The position numbers and the translations under genes were made by a program. DNA of 64,000 nt from Adiantum capillus-veneris (lineage: Eukaryota; Streptophyta; Polypodiopsida; Polypodiales; Pteridaceae), in NCBI GenBank assembly GCA_014529385.2, contig CM043957.1, positions 83,809,381 through 83,873,380 on the forward strand, read 5' to 3'. Shown here one piece after another: positions 52,488 to 62,454 of this stretch (its first letter is position 1; every line of letters begins with the position of its first letter). The notes under the pieces were generated by a model. It saw only the letters and a program-made list of their open reading frames with translations, searched no databases and was not told the origin of the DNA.

Positions 52488-53576
52488 GCCTAAAACCGTT
52501 TATTGTACTCTTCCAGATCCGCACACTGTTTAGCATTCAACTCGTGCCATTCCGTCATCACATCCACTTCAAAAGTGTTTGTCAACCATGCAGGCGCAAA
52601 AAGTTGTTTGAATTGGACCCACGTTGTTGGGGCTTGACCTTGGTTCAACAATGCGGTCCACCATTGGAGCGCATTCCCTTTCAAGAAAGTGGCAGCCTTG
52701 CGTATCTTTTGAAGATTCTGACATATTGCCTCCAGCATAAGCTGCATCGAAGTGCTGTATAAAGGTCAAAGCCTTCAATTGGTCCTCAGTTCCTCTGAAA
52801 GTTTCAAACTTCACTCCCTGCCCACCTTCCTTGTAATCCTTAAGATGACTCAAAGGAGCCACATTATCATAAACAGGTGCCTGTAACAGTGGTGCTCCAT
52901 GAGTGTTCATTCCAGCACTCGCATCAACTGTTTTCCCTGTCATATTTGCATTTTGTACGTATGGCTGCGAAAAACCAGCCATACCAAATTGTGTTCCAGG
53001 CACTCGAAACTGGCCATAGGCACCCTGAAAACCTGGTTGGACATCCATGTTCGCGTACATAGGGTTACCCATGCCTGTTTGCATTGTCCCGAACACATTC
53101 CCTAGCATATAACCTGTGGAAGGTCCAGCCATAGCTTGAAACACTGAACCACCTCCAAAATAACAAGGATAAGTATTAGGTAATGGAAGGGTCTGACGCA
53201 CAGCGTGTTCATTACTCCCTTGACCTTTAACAAACGGTTCTTGTCCAGCTAAAGCAAGCTGCTTTGGATCATTGGACACCGCTAGTTGCTCAACCACATG
53301 GGCTTTCCCTCGAGCATCATGAGTCCTCTGCGCATTGGAAATCTCCTTTTCCTGCAACGGCTCAGTCGTGCCCTGTATAGGAGGCTGAAAACCTTGTGTC
53401 GGAGCCTGTAAGAACTCCTGCATCCTTGGGTTGTTAGCCAACTGCTGAAACATGTCCATGCAACAATGCAGTTGAGTTCTAAACAACCTGTCCTCTTCTT
53501 GAAGAGCTGAAGGAATTTTCTCTGTGCCATGTGAGGAAGGTCCCTCTTTAGGTACTTGGTCTCTCTTCTCTGCCAT
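52488..53576 (-). pseudogene. Gypsy B2 gag N-terminal part with Gly/Gln/Met-rich domain, frameshifted
   Basis: ATG complement at 53574-53576 ('MAEKRDQVPKEGPSS'). A helical segment ('LFRTQLHCCMDMFQQLANNPRMQEFL') is followed by a low-complexity Gly/Gln/Met/Phe/Tyr-rich stretch (about 53180-52920: 'GGGSVFQAMAGPSTGYMLG', 'PGFQGAYGQFRVPG') and the start of the capsid ('EGGQGVKFETFRGTEDQLKALTFIQHFDAAYAGGN'). Near 52730 the frame shifts and continues as 'RKAATFLKGNALQWWTALL', 'WVQFKQLFAPAWLTNTFEVDVMTEW', to a TAG at 52488-52490 before the long frame. Gypsy E has the same arrangement; gypsy A has a charged Ser/Lys domain instead. Confidence 0.88.
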
Positions 53577-53686
53577 ATCGACAAGCTCTGTGTTGCTTTC
53601 ACCCACAACAATCCACACTGCACTTTTTGAAGAAAAAGTGACTATCCCGTCTATGGAACCATATAACCATATGACTATCCCGTCGA

Positions 53687-53778
53687 TGCCTAAGCTAAAG
53701 CGACAGCGGAAGAGGATGGTTAACCCAATAGAGAAAGAGCCAGAGAGAGGTTCAGTGAAGGTGTTGGCGATGGACGAG
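53687..53778 (+). repeat. 92-bp copy of gypsy D sequence inside B2 (duplicate of 46638-46729)
   Basis: Offset 7049 bp without gaps; differences are few and mostly C/T or G/A (for example CAG here, TAG at 46655). It contains the ACGAG target sequence at 53774-53778, directly next to the end of the 5' LTR. The adjoining 53625-53686 is filler with repeated words: ACTATCCCGTC(T/G)ATG at 53641-53655 and 53674-53688, and ACCATAT twice. The primer site and normal leader of B2 are absent here. Confidence 0.93.
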
Positions 53779-55312
53779 TATAACCGGCCCGTACAACGTA
53801 GAGGGCGGTACTATTTCAATTACCTGTTAACTTTACACAGAGCACTGAGAAGGGAAGAGAACACAGTTGCGTCCAGCGACTAGAATGTCACTGCGCACAC
53901 GAGACCGACACCCTGTAGGCCCCAAAGATTGGCGCCCCTTTCGGTATTTCTTTATTCAAATTAAGGTAGACGATCCGACCACTTAGCACAAGCTTTCACA
54001 AAGCTGTCCAAACCTGGCGAGGGCTGAAAATGCAGGTTTTCGACCGGATTTTGACAGCATAACGACGCAAAAACCCCTATAGGTCAAAAACACCTGTCTA
54101 GGACGGATTCCCTCGATATCTAGAAGCTTTCTGGTGAGCTGTCACAGAAATTCAGCGGGCTGTAATTCTCTGTTTTTCATTGCCGGGAGCCCAAAAGCCT
54201 GTACATGCATCACAAGGCTCTCACGAGGCTCCCCCGATGTTCCCTTGCAGTTTAGGTGCGAAACCCTAAACCTGCAGAAAAACATAGCAGGCTGTAATTC
54301 CCTGTTTCGGATCGTTTTTAGCGAAGCGAACACGCCTACGCGTGTCCCAAGGGCTCCCGCACGCAATGGGACAGTTTTCCCTGTGAATTGGACGAGTTTT
54401 CACGCGAGAAAACTCTCCAAACTCGCAATCTTTCGTGATGGAACTGTGCGTACCTATGGGGGATTAGCAATTAGCTAATCCGGTTCCTGTTCAGAAGGCT
54501 CATGCCTTGGCAAACGCGCATAAACCCCCAGAACTGTACATAGGTCAAATGAGAAGCCCACTAGTGGGGCATAACATACTGTACGTAGGGGAGAAAGAGA
54601 GCAGTATGTAGCGTGCGGGGCATCACTCCCGTCACCATACTGTGCATAGAGGGCAAGGTAAGCATTCCATAGCTTCTGTACCTGCTACAATCTACCTGAG
54701 GCTGAAAATGGCGCCCCTTTGTTGATATGTAACTCGTTTTTGCCTCCAAGAGTGGCAGAATCGTCTCAGCCCAGTTTCCGAGTTTGGGCTTTCCTTGCTA
54801 AAAATATTGCAACTGGTGTGTCAGTTGACTTGGCAGCAGAGCAATAAAATGTTCCTTTTGTCATTCCAGAGCTAATGACGCGAACACATTTTCTGGTCAA
54901 AAATAGCAGTTTCCTAAATTTTAGGAGATGCTTCCATGGCGTCCCTATCGGTCTCCTGACCATCATTGAAGACTACCATTTGACCACCATCTACAATGTG
55001 GGTTAATTTACTGGCCCCTTTCAACTTATAAAGTTGCAGTGACTTGACGAGTGGCCCAAATTCCAGTTTGGCGCATACGAGCTTCCATACTCATCAGAAT
55101 TCAGTGCTAACTGGCCCGGGCAGTCCCTGTCTGACCGACCTAGATCCCCGATGTGAGAAACCCATTTGGCTGCATCCGTTTCACACTGGCCATGCAATGT
55201 CCACTTGCACCTTTTCAAGGGTTCCGGGGAAAACAAGTAAAAATAAAATAAATAAAAATATCTAGTGCTTATTCACGAAAGGCAACAGGAAAAAATACAC
55301 CTCCTGGTGACA
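53779..55312 (-). mobile_element. Gypsy B2 5' LTR
   Basis: 1534 bp, nearly identical to the 3' LTR, with a short deletion near 54760-54770 where the 3' LTR has CACAGGCTGAGACATCG. Same TA terminus. Carries hairpins around 54461-54481 and the antisense 114-codon frame 54134-54478. Confidence 0.93.
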
Positions 55313-55317
55313 ACGAG

Positions 55318-56188
55318 CTACCAAACATTTTTCCAATAGTAGATGTGTGGCATAAAAGGAAAAATCTGGGACAAGGTTATGTGGATGGTGGAGCCCAAAT
55401 ATGTGTGATAACACACATGCGTTGAGAAGATGGGTCTTACAGTGACTGGGGTGTCATGGTTTCGGATAAGATTGGCCAACCATTAGAAAGTAAAATGTTT
55501 GGGTGTTGTAAAGAGCTTAGAAGTGGAGGCATAGTATACAAAGGCAGTGGTTGATTTTCATGTGATGCCAGTGGGGTTGGGAGCATATCCTATTATATTG
55601 GGAAGACCATGGTTACGTGCAGTGGGAGCTGTTCAAGATTGGCGACATGGTACGATTAGCCTCTATGGAAAGATAGGTGCCAAGAAGCTATGTAATATGG
55701 ACACAAGGAAACAATTGGAGGAGCTTTATGAAGATGAGAATGAGTTTAGTGATGAAGACTATTCCACAGTGTCTGATGAGGACATTGATAGTACTACTAG
55801 CAGTGATGAGGATAATGATGTTGCATTTCTCCTGATGGACAAAGAAATCCAGGAGTCTGGTTTAGTTGCATCTGCAAATGAGGTTGAAGATGAAAATGAA
55901 GGGCCTTATGAAACGATTGAAGGGTTGATGCAGACGAAGGTTGAATCGTCAAAGAAGCACGAATTGATGACACAAATGATCAGTGGAGACCTCTCAGCTA
56001 TGGAGAAGGAGATATATTTGCACATGTTGGTCTATGCCAAAGTAATTGATGGTTTTCTTGATGCAAAGTTGATATATGGCATCTCTACACATTTTCCTTG
56101 GGAACTAGGTGGAACCTTGATTAAGCTTTTGATGCAAGGAATGCCAAGTGTTTTTGTGTGGGATCTAGGTGGAATGAGCATCTACTAG
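55318..56188 (+). pseudogene. Gypsy D protease and acidic pre-RT linker, pol missing
   Basis: Continues the D frame after B2: 'LPNIFPIVDVWHKRKNLGQGYVDGGAQICVITH', with retropepsin D-G-G, then a one-base shift ('CVEKMGLTVTGVSW'), a stop region 55480-55546, and from 55547 'VDFHVMPVGLGAYPIILGRPWLRAVGAVQDWRHGTISL', the protease C-terminus. An acidic Asp/Glu/Ser linker (about 55730-55850) follows, and then 'MISGDLSAMEKEIYLHMLV', which resembles the segment just upstream of RT in plant gypsy elements. The frame ends at 56186-56188; about 50 bp later the 3' LTR begins. RT, RNase H and integrase are absent. Confidence 0.85.
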
Positions 56189-56240
56189 TGTTGTGCTGCT
56201 GAGCATGAATGCTCTAGCAGGCTAGGGGATGGGCAAATTA

Positions 56241-57195
56241 TGTCAGGAGTTTTTTGGAGCAAGGGATTGCGCATATGTACATACATATGCATGGTGCATC
56301 AAATAAAGGATTGCCCATTTTCCAGAGCCAGGTGGTTACGTGGGGCCTACATGTGTACAAGTAGGGCAGCATGTACATAGTGCATCTATTTTCACTATTA
56401 TCAGTATCAATGTGTTTTTTCTACAATAATGAGGAGTTGGTAGCGCTTAAAACTTCCCGAGGAAGCTATCCGCGGGCCGACGACATGAGGTAAGCAGGTG
56501 CGTCAGATGGCATCTAGTGGCGTCAAGAGGGCGAATGGGGTCAATACTTGCACGCGGAGAAGTACGGACACAACGTGGGTGTTTTCTTGTGAGAATTATG
56601 CAGAAAGGTCATCATGAGGACCTTTTTTTGGGGCCACTTCACGTGGTGGCGAGATGTATTATTGGAAAAAAGCTGAGTGCCAGGTGTGCGGATGATGCAA
56701 AAAGGTGACAACTATGCACTGCGAGGTCAGTTTTTGGCCTGTTCGGGGTCCGTTTGAGGTCAACTAAAAGGCCAAGGGTGCCCAAGTATTAAAGCTAAGT
56801 GTGGGAACTGAAAAAACGGAGAGAAGACCAGAAAAAACGTGGAGAAGAGAGGAGAAACAGCCGCAGGTGTGTTTTTGGGGTTTTTGGAGCTTGTTTTGGC
56901 CGTAAATTGCTCATCCAAGCTCGGATTTGAGCACTTTGACATTGTAGACTGGGGTTTTGGGCCGTTCCGGACGTGATGGCGCTGTCCATTTTGCCAAATT
57001 CCTCCCTCTTTTTCTGCTGTTTTGGCTGTGTAAGTTTCTCCTATGAGCGAAGTTTCTGCTCCAGTTTGTGATTGTATCTGGCTTATTTTACCCATATTGT
57101 GTGAGCTATTTGCCCCATTGGTGTTGGCCCAAGCTCATTTGTATCTAAACATTAGAAATCCTTCTCTTTTGAGCTGAGTTTTTGGGTGTGTGTGT

Positions 57196-57238
<43 letters not shown>

Positions 57239-57409
57239 TGGAGTGGGTAAACGGATAGTCTCTCTCCTCTCGCTCCATCGGTGTGTTCCCTGTCTCGGCC
57301 AAGTGGGTTGTGTAAGCCGACTGGTGCCCCATAGCGTGTGTGTGTATCATTCCAAGAGTGTGTGTTGGGTTGTTATAGAGGCATTCTGTGTGTTTCTATC
57401 CCGCTCACA
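56241..57409 (+). mobile_element. Gypsy D 3' LTR
   Basis: 1169 bp, preceded by a purine-rich GCTAGGGGATGGGCAAA (about 56221-56237) and followed by ACGG. It has a (CT)n tract at about 57200-57235, clearly longer than in the 5' LTR; remaining differences are single bases. Confidence 0.93.
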
Positions 57410-58833
57410 ACGGCTTGGGAGCTAGAATGCTCCGAGCAGACGCCGACAACCTGTAGGCCCCAAAATTGGCGCCCCTTTCTGTATTTCTTTATCCTTTAAC
57501 AGAGGGAATAAAACCTGTGTTCTCCTACAAGCTGCCCCGCACAATCTAGGCTAAGAAACATCTGTTCTGGCCGGATTTCGGCAGCATAATTGTACTAGGA
57601 CGCTTCACAGTCAGTTTCCCCACGCCATAGGTGACTTTCCCGACGCATATGGACACTTCGCAAAACCTGGCGAGAATCTGCAGCACGCTGAATTCTCTGT
57701 TTTCTGCCCTGAAAATGCGCCAGTTCACCTGTACAACGGTCCCCTTGCGTCCCTGAACCTCCTTGGGGTATTAGGGTCCGTTTAGGGCCGAAACCCTAAA
57801 CCTGAAAAAATACACAGCAGGCTGTAATTCCCTGTTTTGGGCTCCGTTTCGCGTGCCGGTCGCATCTGTAGCAAGACCTCGAGCTCCCGCACCTGTAGGG
57901 CTACTTGCCCTTTGAATCGGACGAGATTTCTGGCGTGAAACCCCTCCGAATTCACCTGTACCTACGGGGGATTAGCCGCTAGCTAATCCAGTACCTGTGC
58001 AAGAGGCTCTTGCCTCGGCAATCGCGCATGAACCCACATAACTGTACATTGGTCAAATGAAAAGCCCACTAGTGGGGCTTGACATACTGCTCGTAGGGGA
58101 GAGAGAGAGCAGTGCGTAGCGTGCAGGGCATCACTCCTGGCACCGCACTGTACATAAGGGGGAAAGGAAGCACTCCATAGCTCTTAACCTGTGACAGAGT
58201 GTTGCAAATGAGCCTCCCTTCTCTAAATTCAGCGCCAACTTCTCCTTGCATTGAAAAGTGCACAAAAATGTGACACTTGGCGCATTTACAAGCATTTTCC
58301 CGTTTCGGGTTCGCCGCTTAAAAATATCCTAACGGGTTGCCCAGTTTACTTCGCGGCAGAGTTGTAAAATGTTCCCCTAGTCATACCGGAGGTAATGACG
58401 CGAACACATTTCACGGCCCAAAATAGCAGTTCCCTAAATTTTAGGAGATGCTTTCGTTGGGCTCCCACTGGTCTTCTGACCATCTATCCTGATTGGGACC
58501 GCATCCAAAAAATGCAATGTGGCCCAACTATCGGATACTTTCAATTGGTAGTCACACCTTGACTTTAGGCCTTCAGTGAGTTCGCTTCCTAGTATCCAGC
58601 AACTTGCTAAGTGCGACGGGGGGACCTATATGATCTTGCTGTGAGCCTAGGCATCCTCTTACCATACGAATTCCAGTGCCGACCACTACCCATCTGCGGG
58701 TGAAATTGCCGTTCACATTGGCCATGCAATGTCCGACCGTTTGCTACTTCAAGAAGAGGGTCTTAAAAATAAAACAAAACCCCTTGGAAAGAAACCAACA
58801 ACTAAAGTTAGTAGTTGCCACGTCCCTGTGACA
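57410..58833 (-). mobile_element. Gypsy E 3' LTR, main part
   Basis: On the minus strand TGTCACAGGGACGTGGC (from 58833), preceded by the polypurine tract AAGAGGGGGG (about 58837-58846). Collinear with solo LTR E2: ATCTCCTAAAATTTAGGGAACTG block, hairpins (GGATTAGC/GCTAATCC around 57969-57989), GGGTTTCGGCCCTAAACGG block, poly(A) module (AAATAC..AAAGGGGCGCC near 57467-57486). Broken by gypsy D, continues at 43085-42967. Confidence 0.9.
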
Positions 58834-58997
58834 TACCCCCCTCTTGAAATTGCAAACGTCCTCGATTGCATACCATAAATACACGCCACTGATGATCTTG
58901 TGCTATTAACACTCTTTTATCATCATCGCATGTATCCGCAAGAAAGGTCACAACATATAGATACAAATGACTTAATGAGGCCTTCATACTTTTGCTA

Positions 58998-59519
58998 TTA
59001 CACTGAATTCATATGTACATTTGATGTACTGGCTCTATCATTAGCCCTCCTTTGCACAAGTTGGGTTGGGGCATAAGTAGGCTGTAACCCAAAGGCTTCA
59101 AGGTAAAGTTGCAATACATTTGGTGACTCTGACAGTTGATGCTCTTCCATCCACTTTGCATCCATAGGCGGATAGTTCTTGAACTTCACCAAATAGCGTC
59201 TTGCAACTTGTCTTTTAACTTTTCTGTCCTTATGTGCCAAAACTTGCTTAGGTACCAGGATCTCATCAAGTTCTTGAACTTCTGGCTAATACTCATCTGG
59301 CATATCTACTGGCACATCACCCACGAAGGGTCTTAGAAGACTCACGTGAAACGCATTATGAATCTTCCACGCATCAAGCAATTTCAGCCTGTAAGCCACA
59401 TCGTTGATCTTGTCAAGCACTTGAAAAGGCTTATAGTAACACATGCTGAGCTTAGGAAACAACCGTTCCTTGCCCTTGATCTTCTTTAACCTTGCCTTTC
59501 GAACCTTAACAGAACCCAA
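58998..59519 (-). pseudogene. Gypsy E integrase C-terminus and chromodomain
   Basis: 59519-59286: 'KVRKARLKKIKGKERLFPKLSMCYYKPFQVLDKINDVAYRLKL' (GPF module reads KPF), 'HNAFHVSLLRPFVGDVPVDMPDE', TAG, then 59280-58998 'EILVPKQVLAHKDRKVKRQVARRYLVKFKNYPPMDAKWMEEHQL', the chromodomain, ending with an extra tail to 58998. Joined to the upstream frame by a shift near 59510. 58834-58997 is the 3' non-coding region. Confidence 0.88.
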
Positions 59520-60895
59520 TCACCAGGTGATAACAACAATTCACGACGGTGACGATCAACAGCCTTTTTCTGCTTTGCTTGAGTCTTCTCCCAGGCAACT
59601 TTAATCTTCTTATACATCTCATCCATGTTCTCAACATATCGATCTGCCTCAAAGATCTTGTCCTTTGTATGCAAAATGGGAGGAACCTTTTTGCCGCCTT
59701 CAACAATCTCAAAAGGTTCTTTGCTAGTAGACGAATGCACCGTATTATTGTATGCATACTCAAGCATAGGCAAATACTGTTCCCACTTGCCCTTATTATC
59801 TGACACATAGCATTTCAGTAGATCTAAGATAGTAGAATTAGCCTCTTCTGACTGTCCATCAGTTTGTGGATGAAACGAAGACGAGAACTTGAGCGTAGTG
59901 CCCATGTTCTCAAACAATCCTCTGTAGAACAAACTGGTCATGCGAGGATCACGATCACTGATAATCGATTGTGGCATACCATGGTACTTAAACACATTGT
60001 ACATGAACAAGCGTGCCATCTGATCAGATTTTATCTTCTTCCCGACGGGGATAAAATGGGCCTGCTTGCTGAACCTACAGATAATGGTCCATATACCATC
60101 ACTCCCTGTTGGCGTCCTTGGAAGATCAAAGATAAAGTCCATAGCAATGCTTTCCCATGGCCTATCCGGAATCGGCAGTGGTTGTAACAACCTTGGTGCC
60201 TTTTGCCTGTCAAACTTGACCTTTTGGCAAACTATGCATGCTCGCACAAAGGCATCCACATCTCTCCTCAAGGTAGGCCAATAGAAGAATGTCTCTACCG
60301 CTCTGACTGTTGCATCAATGCCATGATGCCCTCCATACAGTGGGACATGACTCTCTTCCATGACCTTATGTCGCAGTGGCCTAGTGACACAAAGTCTGCC
60401 ATGCATCATCATAAAACCATCTCTGAGGAGGTAGTGCTCGTGATGTTGCCCCTCTTGTAACTGTTCAAAGATCCTTGCAAAATCTTCATCAACAGTATAC
60501 TGTTCCTTCATGTCATCTAACTCATGATGATAAGGAATTGACACAGCTGAAATTTGTGGCTTTCTTGATAATGCATCAGCCACAACATTCTTCTTGCCTT
60601 CCACATGCATAATCTGGAAGTGGAACATGGAAAGAATGTTTGCCCATCGCATATGCTTTTCGGATAACTTTGACTGTGTCAAGAAGTATCCAAGGTCTGA
60701 TGATCTGTTTGGACAACAAAATCAGCACCTAAGAGGTAGTGCTTCCAACTAGAAAGCGCATGAATCTCGGCCAAGAGCTCTTTCTCATAGACTTGCATAG
60801 TCCTCACTGGCCCTTGCAAAATTCGGCTTTCATAAGCTACTACCCGTCCATCTTGCATTAGCACTGCTCCGATGCTACTGCCACACGCGTCACAC
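59486..60895 (-). pseudogene. Gypsy E RNase H and integrase
   Basis: After a stop at about 60895 (Val-stop where B2 reads Val-Gln), 60892-60690 gives RNase H ('CDACGSSIGAVLMQDGRVVAYESRIL', 'EKELLAEIHAL', 'TDHQ'). A shift near 60690 leads to a 398-codon frame (60682-59486): '[10 protein letters not shown]', HHCC ('GHHGIDATVRAVETFFYWPTLRRDVDAFVRACIVCQK'), Asp in 'MDFIFDLPRTPTGSDGIW', Asp in 'SDRDPRMTS', Glu in 'QTDGQSEEANSTI': full D-D-E. Only two lesions in this part. Confidence 0.92.
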
Positions 60896-62454
60896 TAGAC
60901 CACAAATGACTTCTTGAGATCTGGCAAAACAATAACTGGATCTGAAGTCAACTTTTCCTTTAAGAGACTAAAAGCTGAAATCTCTTTTTGGGTCCATCTG
61001 AAAGTGACCTCTTTCTTTTGCAAAGCGTGAAGAGGCGATGCTATCTCTGCAAAATTTCCGATAAACCTTCTATAGTAGGAACACAATCCCAAGAAGCTTC
61101 TGACATCGTGCACAGTCTTCAAGTCTGGCCATGTCTTGATAGCTTCGACCTTTGCGGGATCCATTCTAACACCATCCTTTGAGACTATGCGGCCAAGAAA
61201 GTGGATCTCTTCGAGGAAGAATTCACTTTTCTCAGGATTGACAAGTAACCTGTGACTGCGCAGCTCTTCGAACACAATGGTCAAGTGACGCCTATGCTCC
61301 TCTTCATTCTTCGAATACACTATCATGTCATCGAAGAACATTCCAACAAACTGTTGATGCGAGCGGAAAATCCGGTCCATCATTCTGTTGAACGTGGCAG
61401 GAGCATTTGTTAGCCCAAACGGCATCACTAGAAACTCATAAAGACCAAATGTCGTTCTAAACGCAGTCTTGTGCACATCCTCTGGCCTTACACGAATCTG
61501 ATGGTACCCACTCTTAAGGTCTATCTTGCTGAAAATTGCAGCACCCTCTAAACGATCGAGAATATCATCAATTCTAGGAATAGGGAACCTATTCTTGATG
61601 GTATTCTTATTCAACGCACGGTAATCAATACACATGCGCCATGAGCCATCCTTCTTCTGCACTAGGAGCATTGAGGAGCAAAAGGGTGAAGAACTAGGCT
61701 GAATCAGCCCCTTCTCTAATAACTCCTCAACCTGGCCCATAATCTCTTTCTGCTGCGCCGCACTAACCCTGTAGGGAGGTCTATTTGGTGGGCTACACCC
61801 TGGCACCAAATCTATCCGATGGTCCTCAGGTCTCTCTGGCGGCAATTGCGACGATAATGAATCAGAAAAACAGTCACTAAACTTTTGCAGAAATGCGGAC
61901 CTTTCTTTATCTAACACAGATAAATTTGACTGATCACTATCTGAGACATCACGTGCAAAAATCAAGTACACAGAAAGATGATTCTTTATTACAGAAGTGA
62001 TAGCAAAAGTAGATACAATAGGGACTGACTCTCCTTTAAGCTTTACATCCAGGATGTGAGTTTTGCCCCTATGCTGTACAGTGATCTTTTTGTTGTAGGC
62101 ATCCAAGACTTCATGCACTCGGAACATCCACGGGATCCCCAACAAGGCGTCACAACCTTCCTGCGGCATGATGTAAAACTCTTCAGTGTCCACATACGAC
62201 TGAATATGCAGACGCAGTTTTTCAATGAAGGGAGTAACACACTCTGAGTGGCCAGGACATGCCAACCCTGCCTCTGCTGTGTACCCCATCTCTTCAGCTC
62301 TGATGCCGAGCCTCATAGCTAACTCTGGTGAGATAAAGTTGGCTTTGGCACCTGGATCAAAGAAGATGAGTGTCGTCTGATCCCTAACTTTACCCCATGC
62401 CCTGCATAACTCATTGGCATCTGTGCTGGGCCTGTCACCCACCATGTCTGGCAC
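60895..62454 (-). CDS. Gypsy E protease and reverse transcriptase, 519-codon open frame
   Basis: Retropepsin with D-P-G ('TLIFFDPGAKANFISPELAMRLG', about residue 35), 'ALLGIPW', then RT with '[17 protein letters not shown]', 'WRMCIDYRALN', 'RFPIPRIDD', 'KSGYHQIRV', '[17 protein letters not shown]', catalytic FFDD ('VGMFFDDMIVYSK'), thumb ('[26 protein letters not shown]') and the connection ('[15 protein letters not shown]'). It is separated from gag by a stop at 62452-62454 region and a frame change. About 70-80 percent similar by eye to B2. Confidence 0.93.
   Translation of the reverse strand: MPDMVGDRPSTDANELCRAWGKVRDQTTLIFFDPGAKANFISPELAMRLGIRAEEMGYTAEAGLACPGHSECVTPFIEKLRLHIQSYVDTEEFYIMPQEGCDALLGIPWMFRVHEVLDAYNKKITVQHRGKTHILDVKLKGESVPIVSTFAITSVIKNHLSVYLIFARDVSDSDQSNLSVLDKERSAFLQKFSDCFSDSLSSQLPPERPEDHRIDLVPGCSPPNRPPYRVSAAQQKEIMGQVEELLEKGLIQPSSSPFCSSMLLVQKKDGSWRMCIDYRALNKNTIKNRFPIPRIDDILDRLEGAAIFSKIDLKSGYHQIRVRPEDVHKTAFRTTFGLYEFLVMPFGLTNAPATFNRMMDRIFRSHQQFVGMFFDDMIVYSKNEEEHRRHLTIVFEELRSHRLLVNPEKSEFFLEEIHFLGRIVSKDGVRMDPAKVEAIKTWPDLKTVHDVRSFLGLCSYYRRFIGNFAEIASPLHALQKKEVTFRWTQKEISAFSLLKEKLTSDPVIVLPDLKKSFVV

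Larger units (their letters stand above)
46730..55312 (-). mobile_element. Gypsy element B2 (chromovirus), TSD ACGAG
   Basis: LTRs 46730-48276 (3') and 53779-55312 (5'), polypurine tract complement at about 48277-48290, gag 53576-52488, long gag-pol frame 52480-49544, integrase end and chromodomain 49540-48587. Perfect target duplication ACGAG at 46725-46729 and 55313-55317. It is inserted in the gag-pro frame of gypsy D. The expected primer site after the 5' LTR is missing: 53687-53778 is instead a copy of the host sequence from the other flank. Confidence 0.95.
43086..57409 (+). mobile_element. Gypsy element D, non-autonomous (no RT, RNase H or integrase)
   Basis: Two LTRs in direct orientation (43086-44230 and 56241-57409) enclose leader, gag and protease only. 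It sits in the 3' LTR of gypsy E; ACGG flanks both sides (43082-43085 and 57410-57413), a 4-bp duplication, or 5 bp with one change. Gag-pro is split by gypsy B2 (46730-55312). After removal of B2 the internal region is about 3.4 kb, too short for pol. Gag and protease differ from those of A, B, C and E. Confidence 0.9.
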
